A DNA stretch of 38,180 nucleotides from Mnemiopsis leidyi (GCA_000226015.1 JH154468.1:11886-50065); one strand, 5' to 3'. Numbered from the stretch's first letter, positions 10,656-21,151 are shown. The notes: a model not told the origin generated them from the sequence alone. Made by a program: numbers and translations.

Positions 10656-11559
10656 TTACCAATATCATCGTCTGTCAATTGAGGAAATCTGAGATCTAAT
10701 ATAAAGTCTAGATTTAAAAAAAATTAAGTATTGTCAAATAAATGTTCAAATGTTATGGCTTGTAATACATTGTAATACTGTTCCTTAATTATTTAGATAT
10801 TTTAATCCTACTAATTGTAACAAAAAATAATGGTGCCAGTCTAAAAAAATTAAGTGAAACGATTAAAATCCAGTAAAACGATTAAAATATATTTTGTACC
10901 ATTTAATAAGTGTTACGTGTAACTTATTTGTTCACAACTTTTATGCCTACAACGCTCAGTTTAATGAATTTTCAAATTCGAGGTGATTGTTCACATTATG
11001 TATTATGTTTTTAATTAACCATAAATGTGAGAATCCGCAGTCCTGCTTCTAATCCCACGTGCGTAAGCCACGTACTTACGTCTTACACCCTCACTATTTC
11101 AGATCTAAAAGCTACTCAGTGGTACAAAAAATGAGCAGAAACTTGCTGCAGCTAGAGTTAAAAGCTAAGATTAATTTATGCAGAAAAGCCTTTCCCACGT
11201 AGACTATGTAGATTTGATTGCAAGCGCCTCCATAAAAACGATTGACTCTAGAATCTCATGAACATTCACTCTTTTTTGAAAGAGACTCACCGTTTAGCGT
11301 TATATTTAGATAAAAACACAATGTTTTACCAATTGGAATTGACACGGTTCCTCGTGGTAACAGAGGCGAGGCATTTGCATGGGTATAATTTGTTTTATAG
11401 CTGTATTGTTTCAGGTAATGGAATTGACACGATTCCATATGGATATGATTAACTTTTAATTTGTTTTCCACTTATCTACAATCATCAGAAAAAAGAGAAC
11501 TTGATCCAGCCAAGGATATTACATTACCACATCGTTCCGCAGTCATTTTAAACTTAACC
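10656..11559. other. no gene seen
   Basis: AT-rich. The word ggaattgacacg(g/a)ttcc occurs twice at about 11335 and 11420, once as an imperfect palindrome. Nothing else stands out. Confidence 0.45.
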
Positions 11560-11564
11560 ATCCT

Positions 11565-11800
11565 GAAATGATCGGAACACCACAGAAACAAAGGAACTTG
11601 AGAATTTTTATTAGAATCTTTTTTCTTTTTCTTTTTCTTCTTTTTTTCTTTCTGTTATTTTTTTCATTTTCTTTTTCATTTCTTTACTGTCCATTTTTTA
11701 ATAACTCCTTTTTTCGGTTATCTTTCATGTCATGCTTTTTATTTCGATTTGCTGCATCCCGTTAAAAATCAATAATTTAATCGAACCGTTTTGCTCTAGT
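11565..11800 (-). repeat. SINE-like dispersed repeat, copy 1
   Basis: On the minus strand this matches the repeat at 12660-12930 over most of its length: the gaaataaaa(c/a)gcatgaca word, the gataaccg/gttaaccgc block, the A-rich (gaaaaa)n tract, and a tctcaagtt...ctttgtt...tcctga end. Its 5' side holds only a degenerate head with tagagca and a B-box-like GGTTCGATT. The purine-rich tract makes long spurious open frames on the plus strand. Confidence 0.45.
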
Positions 11801-12659
11801 TGTTGAAACTTTATAGGACATCTTAAGAAATGCATGGAAACAACACAAAATCCCGGCAGAAAGGGGAAAACCTGACTTATAAATCTCCAACGTCCTGCCT
11901 AATCTTGTAAACAAGACGACAAATGAAACTGAAACTTCTGCCGTACAAGGAAATGATATAAAGGATGTGCAAGCTTTATGCTAAAATAATATCTTTTAAA
12001 ATCTTTAAAATCTTTAAAAAATATACTGCTGGCCTGTAAACAGTTCCCTTACATAAATTTAATGCAGAGTGCTTCCCCTGTAAATTAACTATTTAATGAA
12101 TTTTATGATTATATATTATATTGATTGATTGCACTGCTAATAAAATAAAAATGTTTGTTTCACTAAAAAAAATGTTTGTTTCACTAAAATATCATATTAT
12201 ACATAATTATTAATACACACATGAATCTAGTCTGGCTAGATTAACTTTAACATTCTTTTTGACAGCGAGAAAGCCATTTCATTCAATGCACTCCCAATTG
12301 TTAAATACGGAGAATGGGGTCCTTTCCTTACATGGGAAGATTTGCAAGCCAAATCAGCTGGACAAGCCAAATAAAGCTGGACTCCAATAGTAGTATACAT
12401 AATTATTTCGACAAAAACAATCTTATGTTTAAACATGTCCAAGGGAACGATAATGTCCAAGGGAACGATACAAATTGTTTTTTACTCATGTAGTTACTTA
12501 GTAGTAACATTGCATGAGTAAAGTGCTAGATCATGAAATTCTGCTTTTCTTTGTTCCTATATACGAGTAGCTAAACTTGAGGAGTAAAAGAATTTCTGAC
12601 GTAAACTCATTATCATTAACATTGGCTATTTCCACTGTCATTTCAAACTTGGCAACTAT
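11801..12659. other. no gene seen
   Basis: No coding region recognised. Short direct repeats include aaaatgtttgtttcact (twice, about 12148-12188) and gtccaagggaacgata (twice, about 12435-12470). Confidence 0.45.
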
Positions 12660-12930
12660 ATCAGGATGGGAATTCTACCAAAACAAAGTTAACTTGAGAC
12701 TTTTTTCAAAATATTTTTTCTTTTTGTTTCTTTTTTCTTTCTGCTATTCTCTTTTTATCCAATTTTTACTTTTCTTACTTTCCATTTTTTATCACTTCTT
12801 TTTGCGGTTAACTTGTCTGTCATGCGTTTTATTTCCTTTTGATAATTGCGTTCGAATTGTCACGTTCGAATTGACGACCCTGAACTTGCGGGCTCAGTGC
12901 TCTATCAACTGAGCAAATCCGACTAATTTG
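12660..12930 (-). repeat. tRNA-derived SINE-like repeat, copy 2
   Basis: On the minus strand the first about 75 bases (12930 down to 12856) have a tRNA-like layout. An A-box region TTGCTCAGTTGATAGAGCA has a perfect 4-bp D stem (GCTC/GAGC). An anticodon-like stem CTGAG/TTCAG follows with an 8-nt loop, then a T-arm-like GTCA...TTCGAA...TGAC. The body that follows is A-rich and shared with 11565-11800, which is the head-plus-tail structure of a tRNA-derived SINE. The oversized anticodon loop and poor B box argue against a functional tRNA gene. Confidence 0.55.
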
Positions 12931-13075
12931 AAGAGCTATATTAAGTTTAGTTAGCGATCCTGATAAAATAATAGTTTGCAGTGTCTTCTTTCATTGAAGC
13001 AGGTGTTGATCATATCCATGTTGCTTGAATTAGTAGATAGTAAAATAGGATTAACTAATAACGTTTCCTTTTCAG

Positions 13076-13170
13076 TTGCTGTAGAGTACGAGGGAAACCA
13101 AATTAAGGCTGCATACAGCCGAGAAGCCAACTCATGGGAACCGAAAATTATTTATCGAATCGATAATTAA
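13076..13170 (+). CDS. possible terminal exon, unrecognised
   Basis: A strong acceptor-like site (tttccttttcag, ending 13075) precedes 31 codons on the plus strand that end in TAA at 13168-13170. The stretch is less AT-rich than its flanks, and its composition is coding-like (VEYEGNQIKAAYSRE, SWEPKIIYRID). No upstream exons could be assigned, and the SINE-like repeat lies directly upstream. It may be a genuine last exon or a gene relic. Confidence 0.28.
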
Positions 13171-14221
13171 TGTTAAATGATCTATTAATTCCAATGCGTC
13201 AAAAATTTTCTTTCAATAATAATATGTTATTGAGGTTATATAAGTTATTATAAGTATCTCAATGATAGCTTTATCAAATGTAGATTTGCTACCTAATATT
13301 ATTACCACGATACTGCCGAAAGTAATTTAATAGGAAAATGCCAAATATCAAAGTTCCTCAAAAGTTCAAACCCTCGGAGGAGACGTCACGATGTTTACTC
13401 ATGAGATTACTGGTTTTCTACCACCAATGGGATTCAATCTGTTTTTTAGAAGGAATCCTCCAAGCTGCGGGGAGAAAGTTCCGCTGCATTGACAACAATG
13501 AAAAACATTAATGTAGTTCAAAATTCACGGTTTTAATATGGCGTGAATTTTTTGGTAGTTATTTGTGAGAAATCACAAATTCAATTTATTGATCCCTTAT
13601 GGCCCTTGTCAGCTGAACCAACTGTATTGAGAAATTTAGAGAAAATGCAAGCAGTATCCATTATTTCGATATATATGTACCTTATTTAATGTATGTACCA
13701 TATTTAAATCACAATATCACATTATTGATTATATTCAACTCCTGATGTCAGATCTCTCTTTTTAGGGGAGGGAAAAATGTTGCACAGTGTAGTAACAACT
13801 CTATCGTATCGTTCGTCAATCTTGACTTCCTATCTCATCTATCTTGCTTGATTATATCATAACCATCCCTAAAATAGGCCACCTTTTCCAGATAATTACC
13901 TTGACTAAAAAGAAACTACAAATTCCAGCCCCTCCCACAAAATGATTATTGTACAAACTTTTGTAAGATAAAGTAGCACAACAAATGGGTAATAAGTCTA
14001 ACAAAGTTGATCAATTCGTCGCAACGCCCTTCATTTCTATAAGTCAAGTGACCCTAAACATAGTTTATCCAATAGTAATAATCAGCACTCTCACGTGACA
14101 CTCGCAAGCACGGCGCCTCATATATCCCCCGACCTTGAAGGAGGGCTAAGAGTTTTATCCTATCACTTGGTTATAAGGGTATACAACTTTGTTTTGCTGA
14201 TCACAATCTGACTTATCATCT
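13171..14221. other. no gene seen
   Basis: AT-rich, no recognisable coding. A somewhat GC-richer block with tcacgtgac and tcatatatcccccg at 14090-14130 directly precedes the small frame at 14222. Confidence 0.45.
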
Positions 14222-14320
14222 ATGGATGAATTCGACCCTCTGAGCAATTCTACAGCGAATGAAACAATATACAGCCCAAACTTCAAGGAGGACTACCTGT
14301 TTGTAGTACTTTGGACATAA
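14222..14320 (+). CDS. 32-codon frame resembling a receptor N-terminus
   Basis: ATG to TAA, 32 codons. The peptide has two N-glycosylation sequons (NST, NET), acidic residues, and then a hydrophobic run starting (YLFVVLW) when the stop is met. This is the look of the extracellular N-terminus and first membrane helix of a class A GPCR. No further GPCR sequence follows, so if real it is a truncated pseudogene or a first exon. It may equally be chance. Confidence 0.25.
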   Translation: MDEFDPLSNSTANETIYSPNFKEDYLFVVLWT

Positions 14321-14489
14321 TATTAAGTAATTTATATGATGATTTACCTGTTAACGATTTACTTCATCACGATTGTCGATTATTCTGTTAAATACAGTTA
14401 TATAACAATGCCAAGACACTGAAACATTGCTCATCCAACAAACACCCCCACCCACATAGTGCTAATCACCTCCGAGCTTCGATGGATCC

Positions 14490-14537
14490 TCATAAAGTTA
14501 ACTAATATAATACTCATAGAGTTAACTAATATAAGAC
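14490..14537. repeat. 24-bp tandem duplication
   Basis: Two adjacent copies of ctcata(a/g)agttaactaatataa(t/g). Confidence 0.85.
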
Positions 14538-15018
14538 GAATGCCAACCAACCAGCCGGCCAAGCAATGCAAAATTGCGCGATGTGTAGAAACGTGGCAAT
14601 GAAAACATCCTTGCGTGTTACAGTTCTTAACAAAATAATATCGGTTACCTTAGCTTAGGTTTACATAAGACGAGAAGAGCGGAAGATAACTAGGATTACA
14701 GTAAAGTGTGTCGCATGTAACTAAGAGAAATGAGCCCTCACACTAAAACAGAAAGAGGTAGAGCAAAAATCAATGAAACAGCTCGCAGCTATGAGCCAAC
14801 TGTTAATTAGTTCCACTAAACCCCTAGGGGGCCATTTGCCTATGGGGGGTATCAGGTGACCAGTTTGAAACCGTAGTCCGTATGATTGAAGAGAAAATAT
14901 CACGTGAGTTATAGAAAACAAGATTGACTTGTGAGCAGCTGTTTGTTTTCTAACAAAAGAGGGTGGCCGAGGCTGTTGTGTGCTCTAGTTTAGAAATTGT
15001 GTATCATCAAACTTTAAC
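14538..15018. other. no gene seen
   Basis: Non-coding by eye. Contains the GC-rich palindromic word cccctaggggg at about 14820. Confidence 0.4.
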
Positions 15019-15155
15019 TAGACACAGTACACAGTACAGTACAGAGTATACTGCACACAGTAGACATTACACAGTACACAATACACTGTACACTTGTTCA
15101 ACAGTTACAACAGTACACTGTGCAACAGTAAACCGTACACAGTACACAGCATGCA
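15019..15155. repeat. acacagtac minisatellite, degenerate
   Basis: About a dozen imperfect copies of acacagtac/acagtacac with an irregular period of about 9-10. The interval is open on the plus strand but low in complexity, so no protein is claimed. Confidence 0.8.
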
Positions 15156-15653
15156 CTGTGCTTTTCCACCTTCTATAACTCACGCGGGACTCTACACGTT
15201 AGATTACACAATTAGACTATATTACCAAATAGATGACCCAATTCAGTAATTAAAACAGACTTTTTCAGCATTCTTGTCGTTTTCTACATCATTACACCGG
15301 GTTACCCAATATCCGATTGGCCGGATATAAGCAAAATATACTAAGAATCAATAAGCCAAAAAGTTAATCTATCTCAGCATTTATGCCCATTCCGTTACAT
15401 TTTTGCAGAACAAATCTTATTAGGTGTTTTATAAACCTTTGCCATCTTTCATATCACCCACTTATGTACCAGATTCTCTACCTTACGTTAGTAAACTGTT
15501 TATCTTGTTCCCCAAACAAGAAGACACCACCACTTCTACAGTGTTTATTTATTTTCACCTTAAGTAAGTCTTATCAAACTAGTTATGATTGTTCCCAAAC
15601 AAATCAATGAAAAACACAAATCATAGCAAGAAGCAGTCTATAAGTTATTATTG

Positions 15654-15694
15654 TATAGTCTATTATATAGTCTACTATATAGTCTATTATATAG
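15654..15694. repeat. 12-bp tandem repeat tatagtctatta
   Basis: Three full units and a partial fourth; the second unit has t to c at position 10. Confidence 0.9.
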
Positions 15695-15832
15695 TTCGTA
15701 TTTACCACAAACCCACATCTGGAGACAGGAGTGAAATACCAGACAACCCCGCAACCCCGCAAACCCGCATCCTATCCAACTGACTTGCATCACTTAAAGC
15801 CAAAGTAGATGGGAGAGATGCAGATGTAAAAG

Positions 15833-16240
15833 ATGCTACTTACTGTCAGCGCAAGAAGGTAAACTCAACTGTATGGGGAGGAAAATAACATCTGATTATA
15901 CTGCTGGACAGTGAAATAAACTGTACCGCAGCAAACATAACCTGCACATTTTCACCTCCACACTTTAATACAATTACTTCGATAATAATGGATTACATAT
16001 CAAATCATCAAGTATCAGTTTTGTCCGATGCTGAATCAAAAGTATAACTATTTTAATCAAGTAGTTATAAAAAAATACTTGTGTACACTGTACATATTAA
16101 CATAAATCTCAATGGTCTACCGGGAGCTATTAAATGCTTTCATATCAATTACGTTTTTATCTTAAATTCAAGTAATAATGATAGAATTAAACTGCAATAG
16201 AGTAAGCACTTGACACTTGAGAATTTACTGACTTTACAAC
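15833..16240 (+). repeat. dispersed repeat family R, copy a
   Basis: Shares blocks with 17767-18000 and 18172-18308: the aaggtaaact(c/t)...gaggaaaataaca word, a tgctgga(c/t)ag...gaaataaactgtaccgc block, the gcaaacataact/cctg block, and farther on a caagtaataatgata...ttaaactgcaat block. Strand is given by the common orientation of all three copies. No coding capacity. Confidence 0.7.
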
Positions 16241-16342
16241 CGTTGTACTCGAAGTGGTATCCTTATATATTCATTTAGCTGGAAAACTGCCGATACGATT
16301 CCCGTGCATGGATCCTGAGTGCCACCCAGCATATAAAGAAAT

Positions 16343-16531
16343 CTAAATTAAACTACAGAGGATCTTGTTTTGTCGATAGTCTCTGTTGTATCCGAGCAGG
16401 AAGTGACGAAACCTCTCGTTTACTTTTGTGACCATTTCTTCGATATTTACGTTTTCCAAATGAACTAAAATGCGAAAAAAGTGGAGTGCTAGACTAAGTA
16501 GAGATGTCCGCGAGGATGGGATCCTGAACAT
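16343..16531 (-). CDS. 62-codon minus-strand frame, unrecognised
   Basis: The C-terminal half (VTKVNERFRHFLLGYNRDYRQ) resembles part of another decayed minus-strand frame at 20121-20315 (VRKVNEILHRFMRNYRQRHR), suggesting that both come from one element protein. No domain was recognised. The frame starts at ATG 16529-16531, but similarity covers only part of it. Likely a fragment. Confidence 0.28.
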   Translation of the reverse strand: MFRIPSSRTSLLSLALHFFRILVHLENVNIEEMVTKVNERFRHFLLGYNRDYRQNKILCSLI

Positions 16532-16540
16532 CGTATCTGG

Positions 16541-16678
16541 TTAATAAATATATATAACAAAATAGAACAAATATATAACACATCGCGACATCTACAGCAT
16601 AGTCTCTGAGACGCAGTGATCTTGAAGAGAAGAGGGGATGTTATATATTTGTTCTATTTTTTTATAATTATATTTATT
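16541..16678. repeat. inverted repeat (snap-back)
   Basis: The arm aatagaacaaatatataaca (about 16560-16580) is matched inverted by tgttatatatttgttctatt (about 16639-16658), with weaker pairing outward through ataaatatata. The loop is about 55 bp. It could be the ends of a very small element or a chance AT-rich foldback, though the central arms match too well for simple sequence. Confidence 0.7.
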
Positions 16679-16870
16679 GCCCCGTCGAACGAAAAGTTAA
16701 AACCTACCGCCGCTGCACGGGAATTCGTTTACCTCCAGGCGGTGAGCCTCCGCTCTCAACCCTATTACTGCTGTAAACATCACACTCATTATTTTTGAAC
16801 TATATGTTGGGTGTGAGTAAATTACCGAATATATGATTACAATGATGTATAAAGTTTTGTAAATATTTTT

Positions 16871-16910
16871 CAATCGTGTAAAAATCGTGTAAATCGTGTA
16901 AAATCGTGTA
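16871..16910. repeat. aatcgtgta(a) tandem repeat
   Basis: Four units of aatcgtgta separated by zero to two extra a residues. Confidence 0.85.
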
Positions 16911-17417
16911 GTTACAATATTCAGAATGCCTCTCTCTACCATTTGAATGTTACAATTTCTCTGTTTTATTTGGTTCATCGAGACAAAACAAGTGACCATT
17001 TTGCAGGCGAGGATATTGATGCCGCTTCATTTCTATGGGGCGGGAAAACATAATGGTTATCCCTCGATGCGTTGCCTTGAAAAATACGACGGAATTATTC
17101 TGCCGATGACCATCGTTATAGGGGATTCTAGCCCTCAGAGCACCCTTGATATGCCAATAAATAAACATTTGTTATCATAGAATTTACGGCCGTACCAGTA
17201 TCAAATTTCATAGTTTGAAAAGCCTATCATTATCTATGTTATTATAAAAGATGAATGCAAAACGAAAAAATAACAATACACTTTTTAATACGGCGAGCCG
17301 AAAATACTTTGCAAGCAGTTTTACTATGTCGTAATGCTTCTATTCCAATCTAATCTAAATTTTCGTAAAGTCAACAATCCTTGGTTTTAACTCTGAATTT
17401 TATTTATATAACTTTTT

Positions 17418-18010
17418 ACAATTTATGTAATTTAATGGGGAAAGTAATGATAACTAATTAAGCTGCATCACTTAAGAGACCACTTAAGAAACCGATGTAA
17501 GGGATCCAACTGTGGTGGCAGAAAATGCTATTAGGAAAATTGACGCTGACAAGGTTGAGCGGGAAAAAAAGGAAATCAAATGTTGTTATTCTCAAAGCTC
17601 CTGAGCCTAACAAAGACTCTACTGCTGAGCAAAAAGAGAAGCAAGGACAACGACTCCGACATAGAAGTTTGTTGGAGAGCTGGAAAACTTGATGAGTCGA
17701 AGCCTGACTATGCATCAATATTTATTATTTATCTATTTATATTCATTCATTTATTTATTTATATAACCTGATAACTGTCAGGGCATGAAGGTAAACTTGA
17801 TTGTAACGAAAGGAAAATAACATCTGAATATGCTGCTAGACAGAGAAATGAACTCAGTGGTCTGTCCGATGCTTTTTAACGCTTTCAGAGTAATTCAGTT
17901 TTTGATTTCAAATTCAAACAATAATGATAACATTAAATTGCAATATATTCACACAATGTAGTACACACATGACAGTCGAGAATCATGTACGTGATCACGG
18001 TGGTTCAATA
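17418..18010 (+). repeat. dispersed repeat family R, copy b
   Basis: The left part (aatttatgtaat...agctgcatcacttaagagac) matches copy c at 18072-18173. The right part, 17767-18000, matches copy a. Relative to copy c it carries about 260 extra bp (17505-17766) that hold the coding-like fragment at 17510-17720. Confidence 0.7.
17510..17720 (+). pseudogene. frameshifted coding-like fragment, possibly retroelement ORF1
   Basis: Three plus-strand frames in turn give sensible peptide stretches: AENAIRKIDADKVEREKKEI, then VVILKAPEPNKDSTAEQKEK, then DNDSDIEVCWRAGKLDESKP. The last resembles the D-x-V-x-(C)-x-R-x-GK...KPR segment of LINE-type ORF1 RNA-binding domains. The match is short and read by eye, so the family is tentative. 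At least two frame breaks make it non-functional. Confidence 0.25.
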
Positions 18011-18071
18011 GAAGAATAAACTATTTTATTTAGTGTATAAGTTGTAGTGAAGTTAAAGCATTTATCCTCCA

Positions 18072-18310
18072 TTTTATTTTTATAATTTATGTAATTAAAT
18101 TGGGGAGTTAACTCTTACGAAATAAGCTGCATCACCTAAGAGACCACTTAAGAAACCTAAGTAAGAGAAGAACTAACTTGCAGCTCAAGCAGGTAAACTT
18201 GACTGTGACGGAAGGAAAATAACAGGGAATGCTGCCGGATAGAGAAATAAAACTGTACCGCTGCAAACATAACTTGTAAATTGTTACCTTCACACTTTAA
18301 TAGTTAATAC
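18072..18310 (+). repeat. dispersed repeat family R, copy c
   Basis: The left half matches 17418-17500 and the right half matches copies a and b, ending in cacactttaata. Compared with b it lacks the coding-like interval. Confidence 0.7.
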
Positions 18311-18415
18311 TTGTTAATAGATCAACTTAGGACGTTATCGGATCGCTTCTGACCCGCAATCAATTAACAACTAAGAATTCAGAATCCAGCTAAAGATACA
18401 GAAGCAATCCACTAA

Positions 18416-18871
18416 CAACTGGCGCGAACTGTAGGACAGAAAATATGGTATTATAACCCAATACCTAATATTGAGCATAGGAAAATAAGAAGCCCATTCC
18501 TTAAAGGTGTGATAGTGAAGGTTTACCCTGCCGATGTGTACCTTATTAAACTTATAAGTACAGGGAGGAAGCTAATGTCAAGCTATCGTAGATTGAGCTC
18601 TATACCTTTCCATACACAACAAGATAACCCATCTGTACAGCCAGAAATTGACGACTGGGATGGACCGCAATTTAGCGACAATGAGAATGAAGGTAGTGAA
18701 AGTGAATCGGAAAAATCCGACGAGTCTAATAATAGTTCCCCAGAGTCTGATGAAAGTGAATTTCAGAGTGCAGACGATCAAACACCGGAAGTACCGGTAA
18801 GAAGGAGCACAAGAATTAACAAAGGTGTTCCCCCAAGCAGATTACAGATGGATGATTGGAGGAAGGACTAA
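18416..18871 (+). pseudogene. Ty3/gypsy-type integrase C-terminal fragment
   Basis: The frame is open from 18416 to the TAA ending at 18871. The first about 60 residues read like the C-terminal SH3-like domain of LTR-retrotransposon integrases: G-Q-K-I-W-Y-Y-N-P near the start (the usual G-D-x-V-W), then LKGVIVKVYPADVYLIKL, GRK, and the YRRLSSIP block (the usual h-x-x-R-L-x-P). A long acidic Ser/Glu/Asp linker follows, then the tail VRRSTRINKGVPPSRLQ, a form common at the end of metazoan gypsy/BEL Pol. The catalytic core, reverse transcriptase and Gag are absent upstream, where only repeat family R lies, so this is a 5'-truncated remnant. Whether it is gypsy or BEL/Pao is not certain; gypsy fits better. 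Confidence 0.66.
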
Positions 18872-20120
18872 CCGTTTATTTCAGGACCAGATCACATTCA
18901 TTAACCACATCATATCATATCACGTTTTGTTTCCGCTTGTATCACCACTAGTACCACTTGAGTATTGTGATTATAAAATAGAGATAATATAAACAAATAC
19001 AAGAATCACATTTAAATTAAAATCCTCTTACTATTAGTAAAAATGGCAACTACGGTAAAAATCAATAGAAACGACATAATCATAGAAAGGTATGATATAA
19101 ATTACTTTCCGTTTTCTATAATCTTGCCAGAAACCAATTTGTTGAAACTAATCACATCACTGGAATTGCTTCAAAATACTAAAATAGGAGAGTAACTTAG
19201 TCAACTGCGACTGTTGCAGGGGAAAAACAAAAATTGAAATTGCTGAACCGGCACTTTTTGTCGCCACGCGACTTCATATTTACGAACCCGACGCCCGTGA
19301 CTACAGACACACGCTTTGAGAGCCCCGGCCCAAGAGACCCGAGAATAAAAAGGCCTCCCCCGCCAACATGGCACTATTTGTAAGTAAAGATAGTGTATTC
19401 AACATCAACATAGAAGAGTTCACAGTGGTAAATTTCAATGCTCTGAAATTACTCGACTACATGTAGAATTCTCAGCTGATTCTTTAATCACCGCTTAAGC
19501 TATATAAAATTTGAGTGATGATTGCGAAATAATGAGCGAACCAGAAGTTGTTACTCGTTAGATGGCATCAAACACGGCAGAGAGAATGAATGCTGAAAAG
19601 ATAGTAATAGAGACAGAGACATGTAGTTTTACTTATCCAGACATTTCTAAAATCGCCATTTCTGATTTCCTTCCTAAGAAGGAATGACAGTAGTAGTACT
19701 TTGCTGATATGTGTTTCTTAGTGCAAACCCATCGCTTTTATTGCCGCGAAGGCTTTGTTGTTGCTCCATATTTTCCGGTTAACATAACAAAAAAGAACAA
19801 AAAAATAATAAAAAAGAAAAAAAACAAAAAGAACAAAAAAAGAGACAGTAGATTAAGTAAATTTTTTAATATTTATTTTTGTGTTAATTTTGTAAATATG
19901 TAAAGTGTTTTATAAACTTTTTCAAAAGATGGTATAGTTGCTTTTAGTCGAACGCCGAGTGTTGCCAGTAATTTCACAATTAAATTAATTTAAAGAGCAT
20001 AATAACGTTGGTACAATCAGAAATAACGTCGTGACTAATAAAATGATTAATAAGTACAGTGACCACCTCGCAGCAAATTGTAGAGCAAAGTTGGCAAAGA
20101 GTAATCAACAAATAGTACCT
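18872..20120. other. region downstream of the integrase fragment: small frames, possible LTR remnants
   Basis: Several short plus-strand ATG frames are present: 19043-19195 (50 codons), 19369-19467 and 19561-19686 (41 codons). None is recognisable. A TATA-like ataaaaagg at about 19344 sits in a GC-richer patch, 19270-19365, that could be part of an LTR. A purine-rich ggggaaaaacaaaaa at about 19218 could be a polypurine tract. No direct LTR pair was found. 19790-19860 is A-rich and translates to poly-Lys. Confidence 0.3.
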
Positions 20121-20990
20121 TTAATTGTGCTTAGAACGCTTATATTTTCCTTTTCCTTGAAAATCAGGTCGATGTCTTTGACGGTAGTTTCTCATGAATC
20201 GATGTAGTATTTCGTTGACTTTCCGTACCAAATCCAAATAGAAAGCAGCAACGTACTCTGTGACAATTTCATTCGTGATTTTTACAGTTTGGATTGATAT
20301 TGTTATGCCCAGCACGTATCAGATCACATCACATGTAATCCCGAATAAAGCATCACGCGGTATCTCTTTACCTTGGTCCGACAGCTGCATTAATAGATGA
20401 TAGGATATATCGTAACTAATGTAATCATAGGGTCGCCATCCGTGTTGATCAATCAACTGCACCGACAGTATGAACGAATCAAGGCGTATAGTTCTTCATT
20501 CACACCACCCGACCTGCAAGATAACCTGCTACGGAGTCCAGGTCTTTCTACATACTGTATAATCCAAGGTGTACTATAAGCGTAGCACATCGTGTTATAA
20601 TAATTCAGCCAAATTAATGCATTAAAGATATCACTATCGCGAGGTAAGGGCAAAATACTAGTATTATGGGTATCGTAATCGGTAAGATTTGAAGGATGAT
20701 TAAAAGTAGTAAAATTAACATTAGGGGAAATATTGGAAACAGTGTTATCATGTAGTAAAGGTAAATTTGAACTGGTATTATTACCAGTACAAGTTAAATG
20801 TCGACCAACAGCAATAATACTATTGGCTGGTTAAGGAGAAGATTCTGTTAAATTAATAAAAACAGAACTAGGAGGAGTATTATTAATAGATAATGGACTG
20901 TAAGGAGGAGTATAATCGGTAGAAATAGAATCTGACAATGGACTGTAAGGAGGAGTATAATCGTTAGAATGAACAGTTAAGGGATCTCTC
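20121..20990 (-). pseudogene. decayed minus-strand coding region with TPPYSPL repeats
   Basis: Reading minus from about 20988, an open frame gives two DYTPPYSPLS units and a third, looser one, followed by a TAA (20831-20833). The same frame then continues open to 20453 with good coding composition (RDSDIFNALIWLNYYNTMCY, WIIQYVERPG). After a frame change it can be followed through a Trp/Tyr-rich stretch (HGWRPYDYISYDISYHLL), a stop, and a last open part ending at 20121 with a Lys/Arg-rich tail (PDFQGKGKYKRSKHN). One protein of about 290 residues with at least two lesions explains this best. The basic C-terminus and Pro-rich N-terminus would suit a Gag-like structural protein, but no family was recognised. 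Confidence 0.42.
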
Positions 20991-21151
20991 TAACGCTCGT
21001 GAGGACTTGAAATTTCAAGAAGAGGATGTGAACCGCATTCAATGGCTTCCTGGGACACGTTGCCCCCTGCTCAAGCTCAATTCGTATCGATACGAACGAC
21101 TTTGTCAGCCCCTTCAACTACTTGAATCAAAGCAAACAATCTATACTCAAG

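Noticed and set aside
11568-11765. Phe/Leu-rich 65-codon plus-strand frame
   Set aside because: Translation of a T-rich tract of the SINE-like repeat read on the wrong strand. The frame at 12577-12912 is the same artefact.
12856-12930. Functional tRNA gene
   Set aside because: The D stem is good, but the anticodon loop has 8 nt, the acceptor stem is weak and the B box is poor. An A-rich body follows, so a SINE head is more likely.
14963-15178. Protein rich in Thr/Tyr/His over the acacagtac repeats
   Set aside because: A low-complexity minisatellite translation with no support for expression.
19709-19903. Lys-rich 64-codon frame
   Set aside because: Product of an A-rich tract; no coding signal outside it.
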